This document shows, piece by piece, positions 45,926 to 54,479 of a stretch of DNA of 64,000 nucleotides. Positions within the stretch are counted from its first letter, which is position 1; each line of letters begins with the position of its first letter. The position numbers and the translations under genes are program-made. The notes below the pieces were generated by a model that was not told where the DNA came from, made no database searches, and saw only the letters and a list, made by a program, of their open reading frames with translations. The stretch lies in assembly GCF_000423185.1 (NCBI RefSeq), contig NZ_AUHM01000021.1, positions 1 to 64,000 on the forward strand, read 5' to 3'. The DNA comes from Inquilinus limosus DSM 16000 (GTDB taxonomy: Bacteria > Pseudomonadota > Alphaproteobacteria > DSM-16000 > Inquilinaceae).

Positions 45926-47245
45926 ATGACCGGACGCGACCGCACCACCACCACAGCGATCAGCCGCCGCGACCTGCTGCAGGGTACGGCGAAGCTGACC
46001 GGCGCCGCGGCGACCATCGCCGCGATCCGCGCCGCCTTCCCGTCCGGCGCCTTCGCCCAGGGCGCCGGGCCGGAGACCGCCAAGGCGATGCTGGGCTTCA
46101 TCGCCCTGACCGATTCCGCCCCCCTGATCATCGCCAAGGAGAAGGGGCTGTTCGACAAGGTCGGGCTGACTGAGATCACGGTATCGAAGCAGGCCTCCTG
46201 GGGCACCACCCGCGACAACCTGGTGCTCGGCTCGGCCGGCGGCGGCATCGACGGCGCCCACATCCTGACGCCGATGCCCTATTTGATGACGCTCGGCACC
46301 ATCACCGCCGAGAACAAGCCGCTGCCGATGCAGATCCTGTGCCGGCTGAACACCAACGGCCAGGCGATCTCGGTGGCCAAGGACCTGATGCCCGCCGGCG
46401 CCACGGTCGACGCCAGGCCGCTGAAGGCCGCCTTCGCCGAGATGAAGGCGAAGGGGCAGGAGGTGAAATGCGCCGTCACCTTCCCCGGCGGCACGCACGA
46501 CCTGTGGATGCGCTACTGGCTGGCGGCGGCCGGCATCGACCCGAACAAGGACGTCAGCACCATCGTGGTGCCGCCGCCGCAGATGGTGGCCAACATGAAG
46601 GTCGGCAACATGCAGGCCTTCTGCGTCGGCGAGCCGTGGAACGACCAGCTCGTGCACCAGGGGATCGGCTATTCCGCCTGCGTCACCGGCGAGCTGTGGA
46701 AGGATCATCCGGAGAAGAGCCTGGCGCTGCGCGCCGACTGGATCGACGCCCACCCGAAGGCGGCGGAAGCGCTGCTGCAGGCGGTCCTCGAAGCCCAGCG
46801 CTGGGCCGACAAGCCGGAGAACAAGGAGGAAATGGCCCAGATCATCGGCCGGAGGGCATGGTTCAACGTGCCCCCGGCCGACATCCTGCCGCGCTCGCTC
46901 GGCACCATCGACTACGGCGACGGCCGCAAGGTCGAGAACAGCCCGCTGCTGATGAAGTTCTGGCGGGATTTCGCCTCCTATCCGTTCCAGAGCCATGAGC
47001 TGTGGTTCCTGACCGAGGACCGCCGCTGGGGCTTCGTCGCCCCCGACGTCGACCTGAAGGGCCTCATCACACGGGTCAACCGCGAGGATCTGTGGCGCCG
47101 GGCCGCCCAGGCGATCGGCGTGCCGGCCGAGGAGATCCCGGCCGGCACCTCGCGCGGCCGGGAGACCTTCTTCGACGGCAAGGTCTTCGACCCCGACGCC
47201 CCCGACGCCTACCTCGCCAGCCTCGCCATCAAGACCGTCGCCTGA
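45926..47245 (+). CDS. nrtA: Nitrate ABC transporter substrate-binding protein NrtA
   Basis: The 439-residue protein starts at ATG 45926 behind AGAAGGGGG. A Tat-type signal is visible: SRRDLLQGTAKLTGAAATIA, with twin Arg and cleavage near AFAQ. The mature domain parallels NasS (MLGFIALTDSAPLIIAKEKG, GIDGAHILTPMPYLMTLGTI, VVPPPQMVANMKVGNMQAFC, VGEPWNDQLVHQGIG). It captures nitrate (or nitrite) in the periplasm for NrtBC. Confidence 0.92.
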   Translation: MTGRDRTTTTAISRRDLLQGTAKLTGAAATIAAIRAAFPSGAFAQGAGPETAKAMLGFIALTDSAPLIIAKEKGLFDKVGLTEITVSKQASWGTTRDNLVLGSAGGGIDGAHILTPMPYLMTLGTITAENKPLPMQILCRLNTNGQAISVAKDLMPAGATVDARPLKAAFAEMKAKGQEVKCAVTFPGGTHDLWMRYWLAAAGIDPNKDVSTIVVPPPQMVANMKVGNMQAFCVGEPWNDQLVHQGIGYSACVTGELWKDHPEKSLALRADWIDAHPKAAEALLQAVLEAQRWADKPENKEEMAQIIGRRAWFNVPPADILPRSLGTIDYGDGRKVENSPLLMKFWRDFASYPFQSHELWFLTEDRRWGFVAPDVDLKGLITRVNREDLWRRAAQAIGVPAEEIPAGTSRGRETFFDGKVFDPDAPDAYLASLAIKTVA

Positions 47246-47276
47246 CGCCCGACGACAGCCAGCCGGAGCCAGCCTC

Positions 47277-48176
47277 GTGCCTCAGACAGCCCAGATCATA
47301 TCCAAAGCGCCCGCCCCGGCCGGCGGGCCGAAGCCGGCCGGGCAGGTCCTGTCCCTGCCGGTGGCGCGGGCGCCGCTCGCCCCCATCCTCGTCCGCCTCG
47401 CCACCCAGGCCGCCGCCCGGGTGATCCCGCCGCTGATCGTGCTGGCGCTGCTGCTGCTGGCCTGGCAGCTGCTGTGCTCCAGCCCGACCTCCAGCCTGCC
47501 GTCGCCGCTCAAGGTGCTGGACGACACCTGGGAGTTCATCATCGACCCGTTCTACGACAATGGCGGGGTCGACAAGGGCGCCTTCTGGCAGATCGCCACC
47601 AGCCTGTCACGGGTGGCGATGGGCTTCGCCCTGGCCGCCGTGGTCGGGGTCGCGCTCGGCGTCCTGATCGGCCAGAGCGTCTGGGCGATGCGCGGGCTGG
47701 ACCCGATCTTCCAGGTGCTGCGCACGATCCCGCCGCTGGCCTGGCTGCCGATCTCGCTGGCCGGGTTCCAGCAGGCGGAGCCGTCGGCGATCTTCGTGAT
47801 CTTCATCACCTCGATCTGGCCGATCGTGATCAACACCGCGGTCGGGGTGCGCAACATCCCGCAGGACTATCGCAACGTCGCCGCGGTGCTGCGCCTGTCC
47901 TGGTGGGAGGTGTTCACCAGGATCACCCTGCCCGCCACCGTGCCCTACATCTTCACCGGCCTCCGGATCGGCGTCGGCCTGTCCTGGCTGGCGATCATCG
48001 CGGCCGAGATGCTGATCGGCGGCGTCGGGATCGGCTTCTTCATCTGGGACGCGTGGAACAGCTCGCGCATCAGCGACATCGTCGTGGCCCTCGTCTATGT
48101 CGGGCTGGTCGGCTTCGTCCTCGACCGCCTGATCGGCATCGCCGGCGCGCTCGTCGCCCGCGGCACCGCGGCCTGA
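47277..48176 (+). CDS. nrtB: Nitrate ABC transporter permease NrtB
   Basis: The 299-residue protein starts at GTG 47277. About six helices are visible, with an EAA loop RNVAAVLRLSWWEVFTRITL and PATVPYIFTGLRIGVGLSWL, matching NrtB/SsuC-type permeases. VLRTIPPLAWLPISLAGFQQ and the IGGVGIGFFIWDAWNSSRIS stretch are typical of nitrate transporters. It lies between nrtA and nrtC. Confidence 0.92.
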   Translation: MPQTAQIISKAPAPAGGPKPAGQVLSLPVARAPLAPILVRLATQAAARVIPPLIVLALLLLAWQLLCSSPTSSLPSPLKVLDDTWEFIIDPFYDNGGVDKGAFWQIATSLSRVAMGFALAAVVGVALGVLIGQSVWAMRGLDPIFQVLRTIPPLAWLPISLAGFQQAEPSAIFVIFITSIWPIVINTAVGVRNIPQDYRNVAAVLRLSWWEVFTRITLPATVPYIFTGLRIGVGLSWLAIIAAEMLIGGVGIGFFIWDAWNSSRISDIVVALVYVGLVGFVLDRLIGIAGALVARGTAA

Positions 48177-48186
48177 GGAGGCGGTC

Positions 48187-48984
48187 ATGGACAGCTATCT
48201 CTCGATCGAGCAGGTCGGCATGCGCTTTGTCCGCGGCGGCGCGGTCAGCGAGGTGCTGGTCGACGTCAACCTGGGCATTTCCCGCGGCGAGTTCGTGTCG
48301 ATCATCGGCCATTCCGGCTGCGGCAAGTCGACCCTGCTGAACATCGTCGGCGGCCTGGTCCGCTCCACCACCGGCGAGGTGCTGCTGGACGGCCAAGTGG
48401 TCGACAGCCCGGGCCCGGACCGCGCCATCGTGTTCCAGAACCATTCGCTGCTGCCCTGGCTGACCGTCTACGGCAATGTCCGGATCGCCGTCGACAAGGT
48501 GTTCGGCCGGGCCAAGAGCGCGGCCGAGCGGCACGACTGGGTGATGCACAATCTGGCGCTGGTCCACATGGCGCATGCCAAGGACAAGCGGCCGGGCGAG
48601 ATCTCGGGCGGCATGAAGCAGCGCGTCGGCATCGCCCGGGCGCTGGCGATGCAGCCGAAGCTGCTGCTGATGGATGAGCCCTTCGGCGCGCTCGACGCCC
48701 TGACCCGGGCGCATCTGCAGGACTCGGTGATGGAGATCCACGCCGCGCTCGGCAACACGGTGCTGATGATCACCCATGACGTCGACGAGGCGGTGCTGCT
48801 GTCCGACCGCATCGTGATGATGACCAACGGCCCCAGCGCCACCATCGGCGAGGTGCTGGAGATCCCGCTGGAGCGGCCGCGCCGCCGCCTGGCGCTGGCC
48901 GGCGATCCGACTTACGCCGCGTGCCGGGTGCAGGTGCTGCGCTTCCTCTACGAGCGCCAGCGCTTCACCACCGCGGCCGCCTGA
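48187..48984 (+). CDS. nrtC: Nitrate ABC transporter ATP-binding protein NrtC/NrtD type
   Basis: This 265-residue ATPase has Walker A GHSGCGKST, Q-loop VFQNHSLLPWLTVYGNVRIA, signature ISGGMKQRVGIARALAMQPK, Walker B LLMDEPFGALDALTRAHLQD and switch His MITHDVDEAVLLSDRI. It is a single-domain protein, so it lacks the NrtA-like regulatory C-terminal domain of cyanobacterial NrtC and probably works as a homodimer. It is 10 bp downstream of nrtB. Confidence 0.92.
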   Translation: MDSYLSIEQVGMRFVRGGAVSEVLVDVNLGISRGEFVSIIGHSGCGKSTLLNIVGGLVRSTTGEVLLDGQVVDSPGPDRAIVFQNHSLLPWLTVYGNVRIAVDKVFGRAKSAAERHDWVMHNLALVHMAHAKDKRPGEISGGMKQRVGIARALAMQPKLLLMDEPFGALDALTRAHLQDSVMEIHAALGNTVLMITHDVDEAVLLSDRIVMMTNGPSATIGEVLEIPLERPRRRLALAGDPTYAACRVQVLRFLYERQRFTTAAA

Positions 48985-48998
48985 GGGGGGAGGGAAGG

Positions 48999-51464
48999 AT
49001 GCCCGAAGGAAGCTGGGGCCCGAAGGAGAGCCTCGTCGTCATCGGCAACGGCATGGCCGGGATGCGGGCGGTGGAGGAGCTGCTGGCCCGCGCGCCAAGC
49101 CGCTACGCCGTCACCGTGTTCGGCGCCGAGCCGCAGGTGAACTATAACCGCATCATGCTGTCGCCGGTTCTGGCGGGCGAGAAGCGGTTCGACGACATCG
49201 TCATCAACGACCGCGCCTGGTACGACGCCAACGGCATCGACCTGCGCGCCGGCGTGCGGGTGACGGCGATCGACCGCGAGGCGCGCGAGGTGGTCGCCGC
49301 CGACGGCAGCCGCTGCCGCTACGACCGGCTGCTGCTGGCCACCGGGTCGGACCCGATCGTGATCCCGGTGCCGGGCCGCGACCTGCCCGGCGTCGTCACC
49401 TTCCGCGACATCGCCGATGTCGAGGCGATGCTGGCGGCGGCGCGCGAGGGCCGCACCCGCGCCGTGGTGATCGGCGGCGGCCTGCTCGGCCTCGAAGCCG
49501 CCAACGGCCTGCGCGCCAACGGCATGGAGGTCACCGTCCTGCACCTGATGCCGGTGCTGATGGAGCGGCAGCTCGACCCCGCCGCCGGCTACCTGCTGAA
49601 GCGCGAGCTGGAGCGGCGCGGCTTGACCGTGCTGACCGAGGCCGACACCGCCGCGATCGAGGGCGACGGCAAGGTCGAGGCGGTGCGGCTGAAGGACGGG
49701 CGGGTGATCCCGGCCGATCTGGTGGTGATGGCGGTCGGCATCCGCCCGGCCACCGCGCTGGCCCGCGAGGCCGGCCTCCTGGTCGAGCGCGGCGTCGTGG
49801 TCGACGACCGGATGATCACCTCCGACCCCTGCATCCTGGCGGTCGGCGAATGCGTCCAGCACCAGGGCCGGACCTACGGCCTGGTGGCGCCGCTCTACGA
49901 GATGGCCCGGATCTGCGCCGACCAGCTGGCCGGCACGGCGGAGAGCGAATATCGCGGCTCGGTCACCTCAACCAAGCTCAAGGTCACCGGCATCGACGTG
50001 TTCTCGGCCGGCGACTTCCAGGGCGGCGAGGATTGCGAGGACATCGTGTTCCGCGACGCCGCCCGCGGCGTCTACAAGCGGCTGGTGCTGAAGGACAACC
50101 GCATCGCCGGCGCCGTGCTGTACGGCGACACCGCCGACGGCGCCTGGTTCTTCCAGATGCTGCGCGAGGCCCAGGACGTCACGCCGCTGCGCGACGGGCT
50201 GATCTTCGGCCAGGCGCTGGCCGCCGCCGGAGGTGCGGCGCCGGACCCTAAGCAGGCCGTTGCCGCCCTGCCGCCGGAGGCGGAGATCTGCGGCTGCAAC
50301 GGCGTCTGCAAGGGCACCATCGTCCAGGCGATCGGCGAGAAGGGGCTGACCAGCCTCGACGCGGTGCGGGCCCACACCAAGGCCTCGTCCTCCTGCGGCT
50401 CCTGCACCGGGCTGGTCGAGAGCCTGCTGGCGGTGACGCTGGGCGACGGCTACGAGGGCGGGCCGAAGATCAAGGCGGTCTGCGGCTGCACCGATTTCGG
50501 CCATGACGAGGTGCGGCGGCTGATCCTGGCGCGCGAGCTGCGCTCGATCCCTGCGGTGATGCAGGAGCTGGGCTGGCGCACGCCGCAAGGCTGCGCCAAG
50601 TGCCGGCCGGCGCTGAACTACTACCTGCTCTGCGCCTGGCCGGGCGAGTACCGCGACGACCAGCAGTCCCGCTTCATCAATGAGCGGGCGCACGCCAACA
50701 TCCAGAAGGACGGCACCTATTCGGTGGTGCCGCGGATGTGGGGCGGCGTCACCACCGCCAAGGAGCTGCGGGCCATCGCCGACGTGGTCGACCGCTACCA
50801 GATCCCCTCGGTGAAGGTGACCGGCGGCCAGCGCATCGACCTGCTGGGCGTGAAGAAGGAGCAGCTGCCGGATGTCTGGCGCGACCTGAACGCCGCCGGC
50901 ATGGTCTCCGGCCACGCCTACGGCAAGGCGCTGCGCACGGTGAAGACCTGTGTCGGCTCCGAATGGTGCCGCTTCGGCACCCAGGATTCGACCGCCATGG
51001 GCATCGCCATCGAGAAGATGACCTGGGGCGCCTGGACGCCGCACAAGGTGAAGATGGCGGTCTCCGGCTGCCCGCGGAACTGCGCCGAGGCGACGATCAA
51101 GGATTTCGGCGTGATCGCGGTCGACAGCGGCTGGGAGCTGCATGTCGGCGGCAATGGCGGCATCAAGCTGCGCGGCACCGACTTCCTGTGCAAGGTCGAG
51201 ACGCCGGAGGAGGTGCTGGAATATTGCGGCGCCTTCCTGCAGCTGCATCGGGAGGAGTCACACTATCTCGAGCGCACGGCGCCCTGGATCGAGCGGGTCG
51301 GCCTCGACCACGTCAAGCGCCGGATCGTCGAGGACGCGGATTCGCGCAAGCGGCTCTACGCCCGCTTCCTGCACGCGCAGCAATTCGCCCAACAGGACCC
51401 CTGGGCCGAACGCGCCGCCGGCGCCGAGGCGCATGAGTTCCGCCCACTGGCCGCGGTGGAGTGA
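48999..51464 (+). CDS. nirB: Assimilatory nitrite reductase large subunit NirB
   Basis: The 821-residue protein starts at ATG 48999 behind GGGAGGGAAGG. Order of parts: FAD/NAD(P)H domain (VVIGNGMAGMRAVEELL, VIGGGLLGLEAANGLRANGM), BFD-like [2Fe-2S] domains (CGCNGVCKG, CGSC; then a second CGCTDFG region), and the siroheme/[4Fe-4S] domain with TCVGSEWCRFGTQDS and SGCPRNCAEATIKDFGVI. It reduces nitrite to ammonium with NAD(P)H in the cytoplasm. Confidence 0.96.
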   Translation: MPEGSWGPKESLVVIGNGMAGMRAVEELLARAPSRYAVTVFGAEPQVNYNRIMLSPVLAGEKRFDDIVINDRAWYDANGIDLRAGVRVTAIDREAREVVAADGSRCRYDRLLLATGSDPIVIPVPGRDLPGVVTFRDIADVEAMLAAAREGRTRAVVIGGGLLGLEAANGLRANGMEVTVLHLMPVLMERQLDPAAGYLLKRELERRGLTVLTEADTAAIEGDGKVEAVRLKDGRVIPADLVVMAVGIRPATALAREAGLLVERGVVVDDRMITSDPCILAVGECVQHQGRTYGLVAPLYEMARICADQLAGTAESEYRGSVTSTKLKVTGIDVFSAGDFQGGEDCEDIVFRDAARGVYKRLVLKDNRIAGAVLYGDTADGAWFFQMLREAQDVTPLRDGLIFGQALAAAGGAAPDPKQAVAALPPEAEICGCNGVCKGTIVQAIGEKGLTSLDAVRAHTKASSSCGSCTGLVESLLAVTLGDGYEGGPKIKAVCGCTDFGHDEVRRLILARELRSIPAVMQELGWRTPQGCAKCRPALNYYLLCAWPGEYRDDQQSRFINERAHANIQKDGTYSVVPRMWGGVTTAKELRAIADVVDRYQIPSVKVTGGQRIDLLGVKKEQLPDVWRDLNAAGMVSGHAYGKALRTVKTCVGSEWCRFGTQDSTAMGIAIEKMTWGAWTPHKVKMAVSGCPRNCAEATIKDFGVIAVDSGWELHVGGNGGIKLRGTDFLCKVETPEEVLEYCGAFLQLHREESHYLERTAPWIERVGLDHVKRRIVEDADSRKRLYARFLHAQQFAQQDPWAERAAGAEAHEFRPLAAVE

Positions 51465-51469
51465 CGAGG

Positions 51470-51811
51470 ATGAGCTTGCCGCTTTGGATCGATGTCGGCG
51501 GGATCGAGGACATCCCGCCGATGGGCGCGCGGGTGGTGAAGAGCCCGGAGGGCGACATCGCCCTGTTCCGCACCGCCGACGACCGCGTCTTCGCCCTCTA
51601 CGACCGCTGCCCGCACAAGGGCGGGCCGCTGTCTCAGGGTATCGTGCACGGCACCAGCGTCACCTGCCCGCTGCACGCCTGGGTGATCAGCCTGGAAACC
51701 GGCGAGGTCGAAGGCCCGGACGAGGGCTGCGTCCACCGCATCGCGGTCGAGCTGCAGGGCGGCCGCATCCGCCTCGGCCTGCCCGCGCCGCAGCTGGTCG
51801 CCAATGGCTGA
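51470..51811 (+). CDS. nirD: Nitrite reductase small subunit NirD (Rieske-type)
   Basis: The 113-residue protein starts at ATG 51470 (a GTG at 51461 overlapping the nirB stop is an alternative). The full Rieske ligand set is seen, C47-P-H49 and C66-P-L-H69, in YDRCPHKGGPLSQGIV and TCPLHAWVISLETGEV. Many NirD proteins lack these ligands; here they are intact. It partners NirB. Confidence 0.93.
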   Translation: MSLPLWIDVGGIEDIPPMGARVVKSPEGDIALFRTADDRVFALYDRCPHKGGPLSQGIVHGTSVTCPLHAWVISLETGEVEGPDEGCVHRIAVELQGGRIRLGLPAPQLVANG

Positions 51812-54479
51812 GCCGGTCCGCACCACCTGCCCCTATTGCGGCGTCGGCTGCGGCGTCGCCGCGGTGCCGGACGGACGGGTGACCGGCGACCCCGCCCACC
51901 CGGCGAATTTCGGCCGGCTCTGCTCCAAGGGCGGAGCGCTGGGCGAGACGCTGGGGCTGGACGGGCGCCTGCTCGACCCGATGATCGGCGGCCGGCCCGC
52001 GAGCTGGGACGAGGCGCTGGACCGCGTCGCCAGCGGCTTCAGCGACGCGATCGAACAGCACGGGCCGGATGCGGTCGCCTTCTACGTCTCCGGCCAGCTG
52101 CTGACCGAGGACTACTACGTCGCCAACAAGCTGATGAAGGGCTTCATCGGCTCCGGCAACATCGACACCAATTCCCGGCTGTGCATGGCCTCCTCGGTCG
52201 CCGGCCATCGTCGCGCCTTCGGCGAGGATGTGGTGCCGGGCTGCTACGAGGATTGGGAGCAGGCGGACCTTGCCGTCTATGTCGGGTCCAACGCCGCCTG
52301 GTGCCACCCGATCCTGCATCGCCGCCTGCTGTCGGCGCGCGAGCGCCGCGGCACCAGGATCGTGGTGATCGACCCGCGCCGCACCGCGACCTGCGACGAG
52401 GCCGACCTGCACCTCGCCATCGCGCCCGGCACCGACGTGCTGCTGTTCAACGGCCTGCTGGCCCATCTGGTGCGCGAGGGGGTGCTGGACCGCGGCTGGA
52501 TCGCCGCCCATGCCTCGGGTTTCGAGGAAGCCGCCCTGGCCGCGGCCGAGGACGCGCCCGACATCGCCGCCGTGGCCCGGGGCTGCCGCCTGCCGGAGGA
52601 GGCGGTGCGGCGCTTCTACGCCTGGTTCGCCCACACTCCGGCGACGCTGACGATCTATTCCCAGGGCGTGAACCAGTCGACCCAGGGCACCGACAAGGTC
52701 AACGCCATCATCAACTGCCACCTCGCCACCGGACGGATCGGCCGGCCGGGCATGGGCCCCTTCTCGGTCACCGGCCAGCCCAACGCCATGGGCGGGCGCG
52801 AGGTCGGCGGCCTGGCCAACCAGCTGGCCGCGCATATGCAGATCGAGGACGAGGCGGCGCGCGACCGGGTGCGCCGCTTCTGGCAGGCGCCGCGCATGGC
52901 GCAGCGGCCGGGGCTGAAGGCGGTGGAGCTGTTCGAGGCCGTCGCCGCCGGCCGGATCAAGGCGCTGTGGATCATGGCGACCAACCCGGCGGTCAGCGTG
53001 CCGGAGGCGGAGCGGCTGCGCCGCGGCCTGTCCCGCTGCGATCTGGTCGTCGTCTCCGACGTCACCGCCGAGACCGACACCGCCCGCCTGGCCGATGTGC
53101 TGCTGCCCGCCGCCGGCTGGGGCGAGAAGGACGGCACCGTCACCAATTCCGAGCGCCGGATCTCGCGCCAGCGCGGCTTCCGCCCCCTGCCCGGCCAGGC
53201 CCGACCGGACTGGTGGATCGTCACCCAGGTGGCCCGCCGCATGGGCTTCGCCGAGGCCTTCCCCTATGAGGACCCGGCCGCGATCTTCCGCGAGCACGCC
53301 GCCCTCTCCGCCTTCGAGAACGGCGGCGAGCGCGCTTTCGATCTCGGCGCCCTGGTGGCGCTGGACGGGGCGGACTACGAGAGGCTGGAGCCGGTGCAGT
53401 GGCCGGCGCCTGAGGGCCGGCCGGAGGGTACGGCGCGGATGTTCGCTGACGGCCGCTTTCCGACGCCGGACGGCCGCGCCCGCTTCGTCCCCGTTCGCCA
53501 TCGGCCGCCGGCCCACCGCCCCGACCAGAACCGGCCGATGCTGCTGAACACCGGCCGGCTGCGCGACCAGTGGCACACCATGACCCGCACCGGCGCGGTG
53601 CCGCGCCTGGCCGCCAACAGCCCGGAGCCGGCGGTCGAGCTGCATCCGGACGACGCCCGCCGCCACGGCCTGGCCGAGGGCGACCTGGCGCGGCTGAGGA
53701 GCGGCTGGGGCCGCGCCCTGGCCCGGGTGCGGATCACGCCCGACCAGGCGCCCGGCCAAGCCTTCCTGGCGATGCACTGGAACGACCGCTTCACCACCGA
53801 CTGCGTCGTCGGCAAGCTGGCCAACCCGGCCGTCGACCCGGTCTCCGGCCAGCCGGAGCTGAAGCACACGCCGATCGCGCTCGACCGCGTCGCGCTGGGC
53901 TGGGAGGGGTTCCTGGTCTCGCGCCGGCGGATGCGCCCGACCGGTCTCGTCTACTGGACCCGCCGGGCCGCCGCCGGCTGCCAGATCTACACCCTGGGCG
54001 GACCGGAGCCGCCGGCCGACGGCATCATTCTCGGCCGAACGCTGCTGGCGCCGGGCAAGGGCCGCGAGACGATCGAATTCGCCGATGCGAAGCGCGGCCT
54101 GTTCCGCCTGGCCACTCTCGATGCATCAGGGCTGGCCGAATGCCTGTTCGTCGCCCCGCCTGGCAAGCTGCCCGACCCGGAATGGCTGATGGCCCGCTTC
54201 GCCGCGGACACGCTGCAGCTGGACGAGGCCGACCGCCGCGCCCTGCTCTCCGGCCGCGCCCCGGTCGGCGCCCCCGCCGAGGGCCGCATCGTCTGCGCCT
54301 GCCTCGGCGTCGGGATCGAGCGGATCCTCCGCACGATTCGAGAAGGCGGGGGCCGGGACGGCCAGGGCATCGGGGTCAAGGAGCTCGGCGCGCTGCTCGG
54401 CGCCGGGACCAATTGCGGCTCCTGCGTGCCGGAGCTGAAGGAGATCGTCGCCCATGCCGCCCTTCCTGCAGCAGGCTGA
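51804..54479 (+). CDS. nasA: Assimilatory nitrate reductase catalytic subunit NasA
   Basis: This 891-residue cytoplasmic molybdopterin enzyme has an N-terminal [4Fe-4S] site C9-x2-C12-x3-C16..C40 (CPYCGVGCGV, RLCSKGG). Bis-MGD binding segments follow (NTNSRLCMASSVAGHRRAFG, YVGSNAAWCHPI, DPRRTATCDEADLHLAIAPG, TGQPNAMGGREVGGLANQLA) and the C-terminal dinucleotide domain (LNTGRLRDQWHTMTRTG). The tail is a BFD-like [2Fe-2S] domain (CACLGVGIERIL, NCGSCVPELKEI). It reduces nitrate to nitrite. It overlaps nirD by eight bases. Confidence 0.96.
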   Translation: MAEPVRTTCPYCGVGCGVAAVPDGRVTGDPAHPANFGRLCSKGGALGETLGLDGRLLDPMIGGRPASWDEALDRVASGFSDAIEQHGPDAVAFYVSGQLLTEDYYVANKLMKGFIGSGNIDTNSRLCMASSVAGHRRAFGEDVVPGCYEDWEQADLAVYVGSNAAWCHPILHRRLLSARERRGTRIVVIDPRRTATCDEADLHLAIAPGTDVLLFNGLLAHLVREGVLDRGWIAAHASGFEEAALAAAEDAPDIAAVARGCRLPEEAVRRFYAWFAHTPATLTIYSQGVNQSTQGTDKVNAIINCHLATGRIGRPGMGPFSVTGQPNAMGGREVGGLANQLAAHMQIEDEAARDRVRRFWQAPRMAQRPGLKAVELFEAVAAGRIKALWIMATNPAVSVPEAERLRRGLSRCDLVVVSDVTAETDTARLADVLLPAAGWGEKDGTVTNSERRISRQRGFRPLPGQARPDWWIVTQVARRMGFAEAFPYEDPAAIFREHAALSAFENGGERAFDLGALVALDGADYERLEPVQWPAPEGRPEGTARMFADGRFPTPDGRARFVPVRHRPPAHRPDQNRPMLLNTGRLRDQWHTMTRTGAVPRLAANSPEPAVELHPDDARRHGLAEGDLARLRSGWGRALARVRITPDQAPGQAFLAMHWNDRFTTDCVVGKLANPAVDPVSGQPELKHTPIALDRVALGWEGFLVSRRRMRPTGLVYWTRRAAAGCQIYTLGGPEPPADGIILGRTLLAPGKGRETIEFADAKRGLFRLATLDASGLAECLFVAPPGKLPDPEWLMARFAADTLQLDEADRRALLSGRAPVGAPAEGRIVCACLGVGIERILRTIREGGGRDGQGIGVKELGALLGAGTNCGSCVPELKEIVAHAALPAAG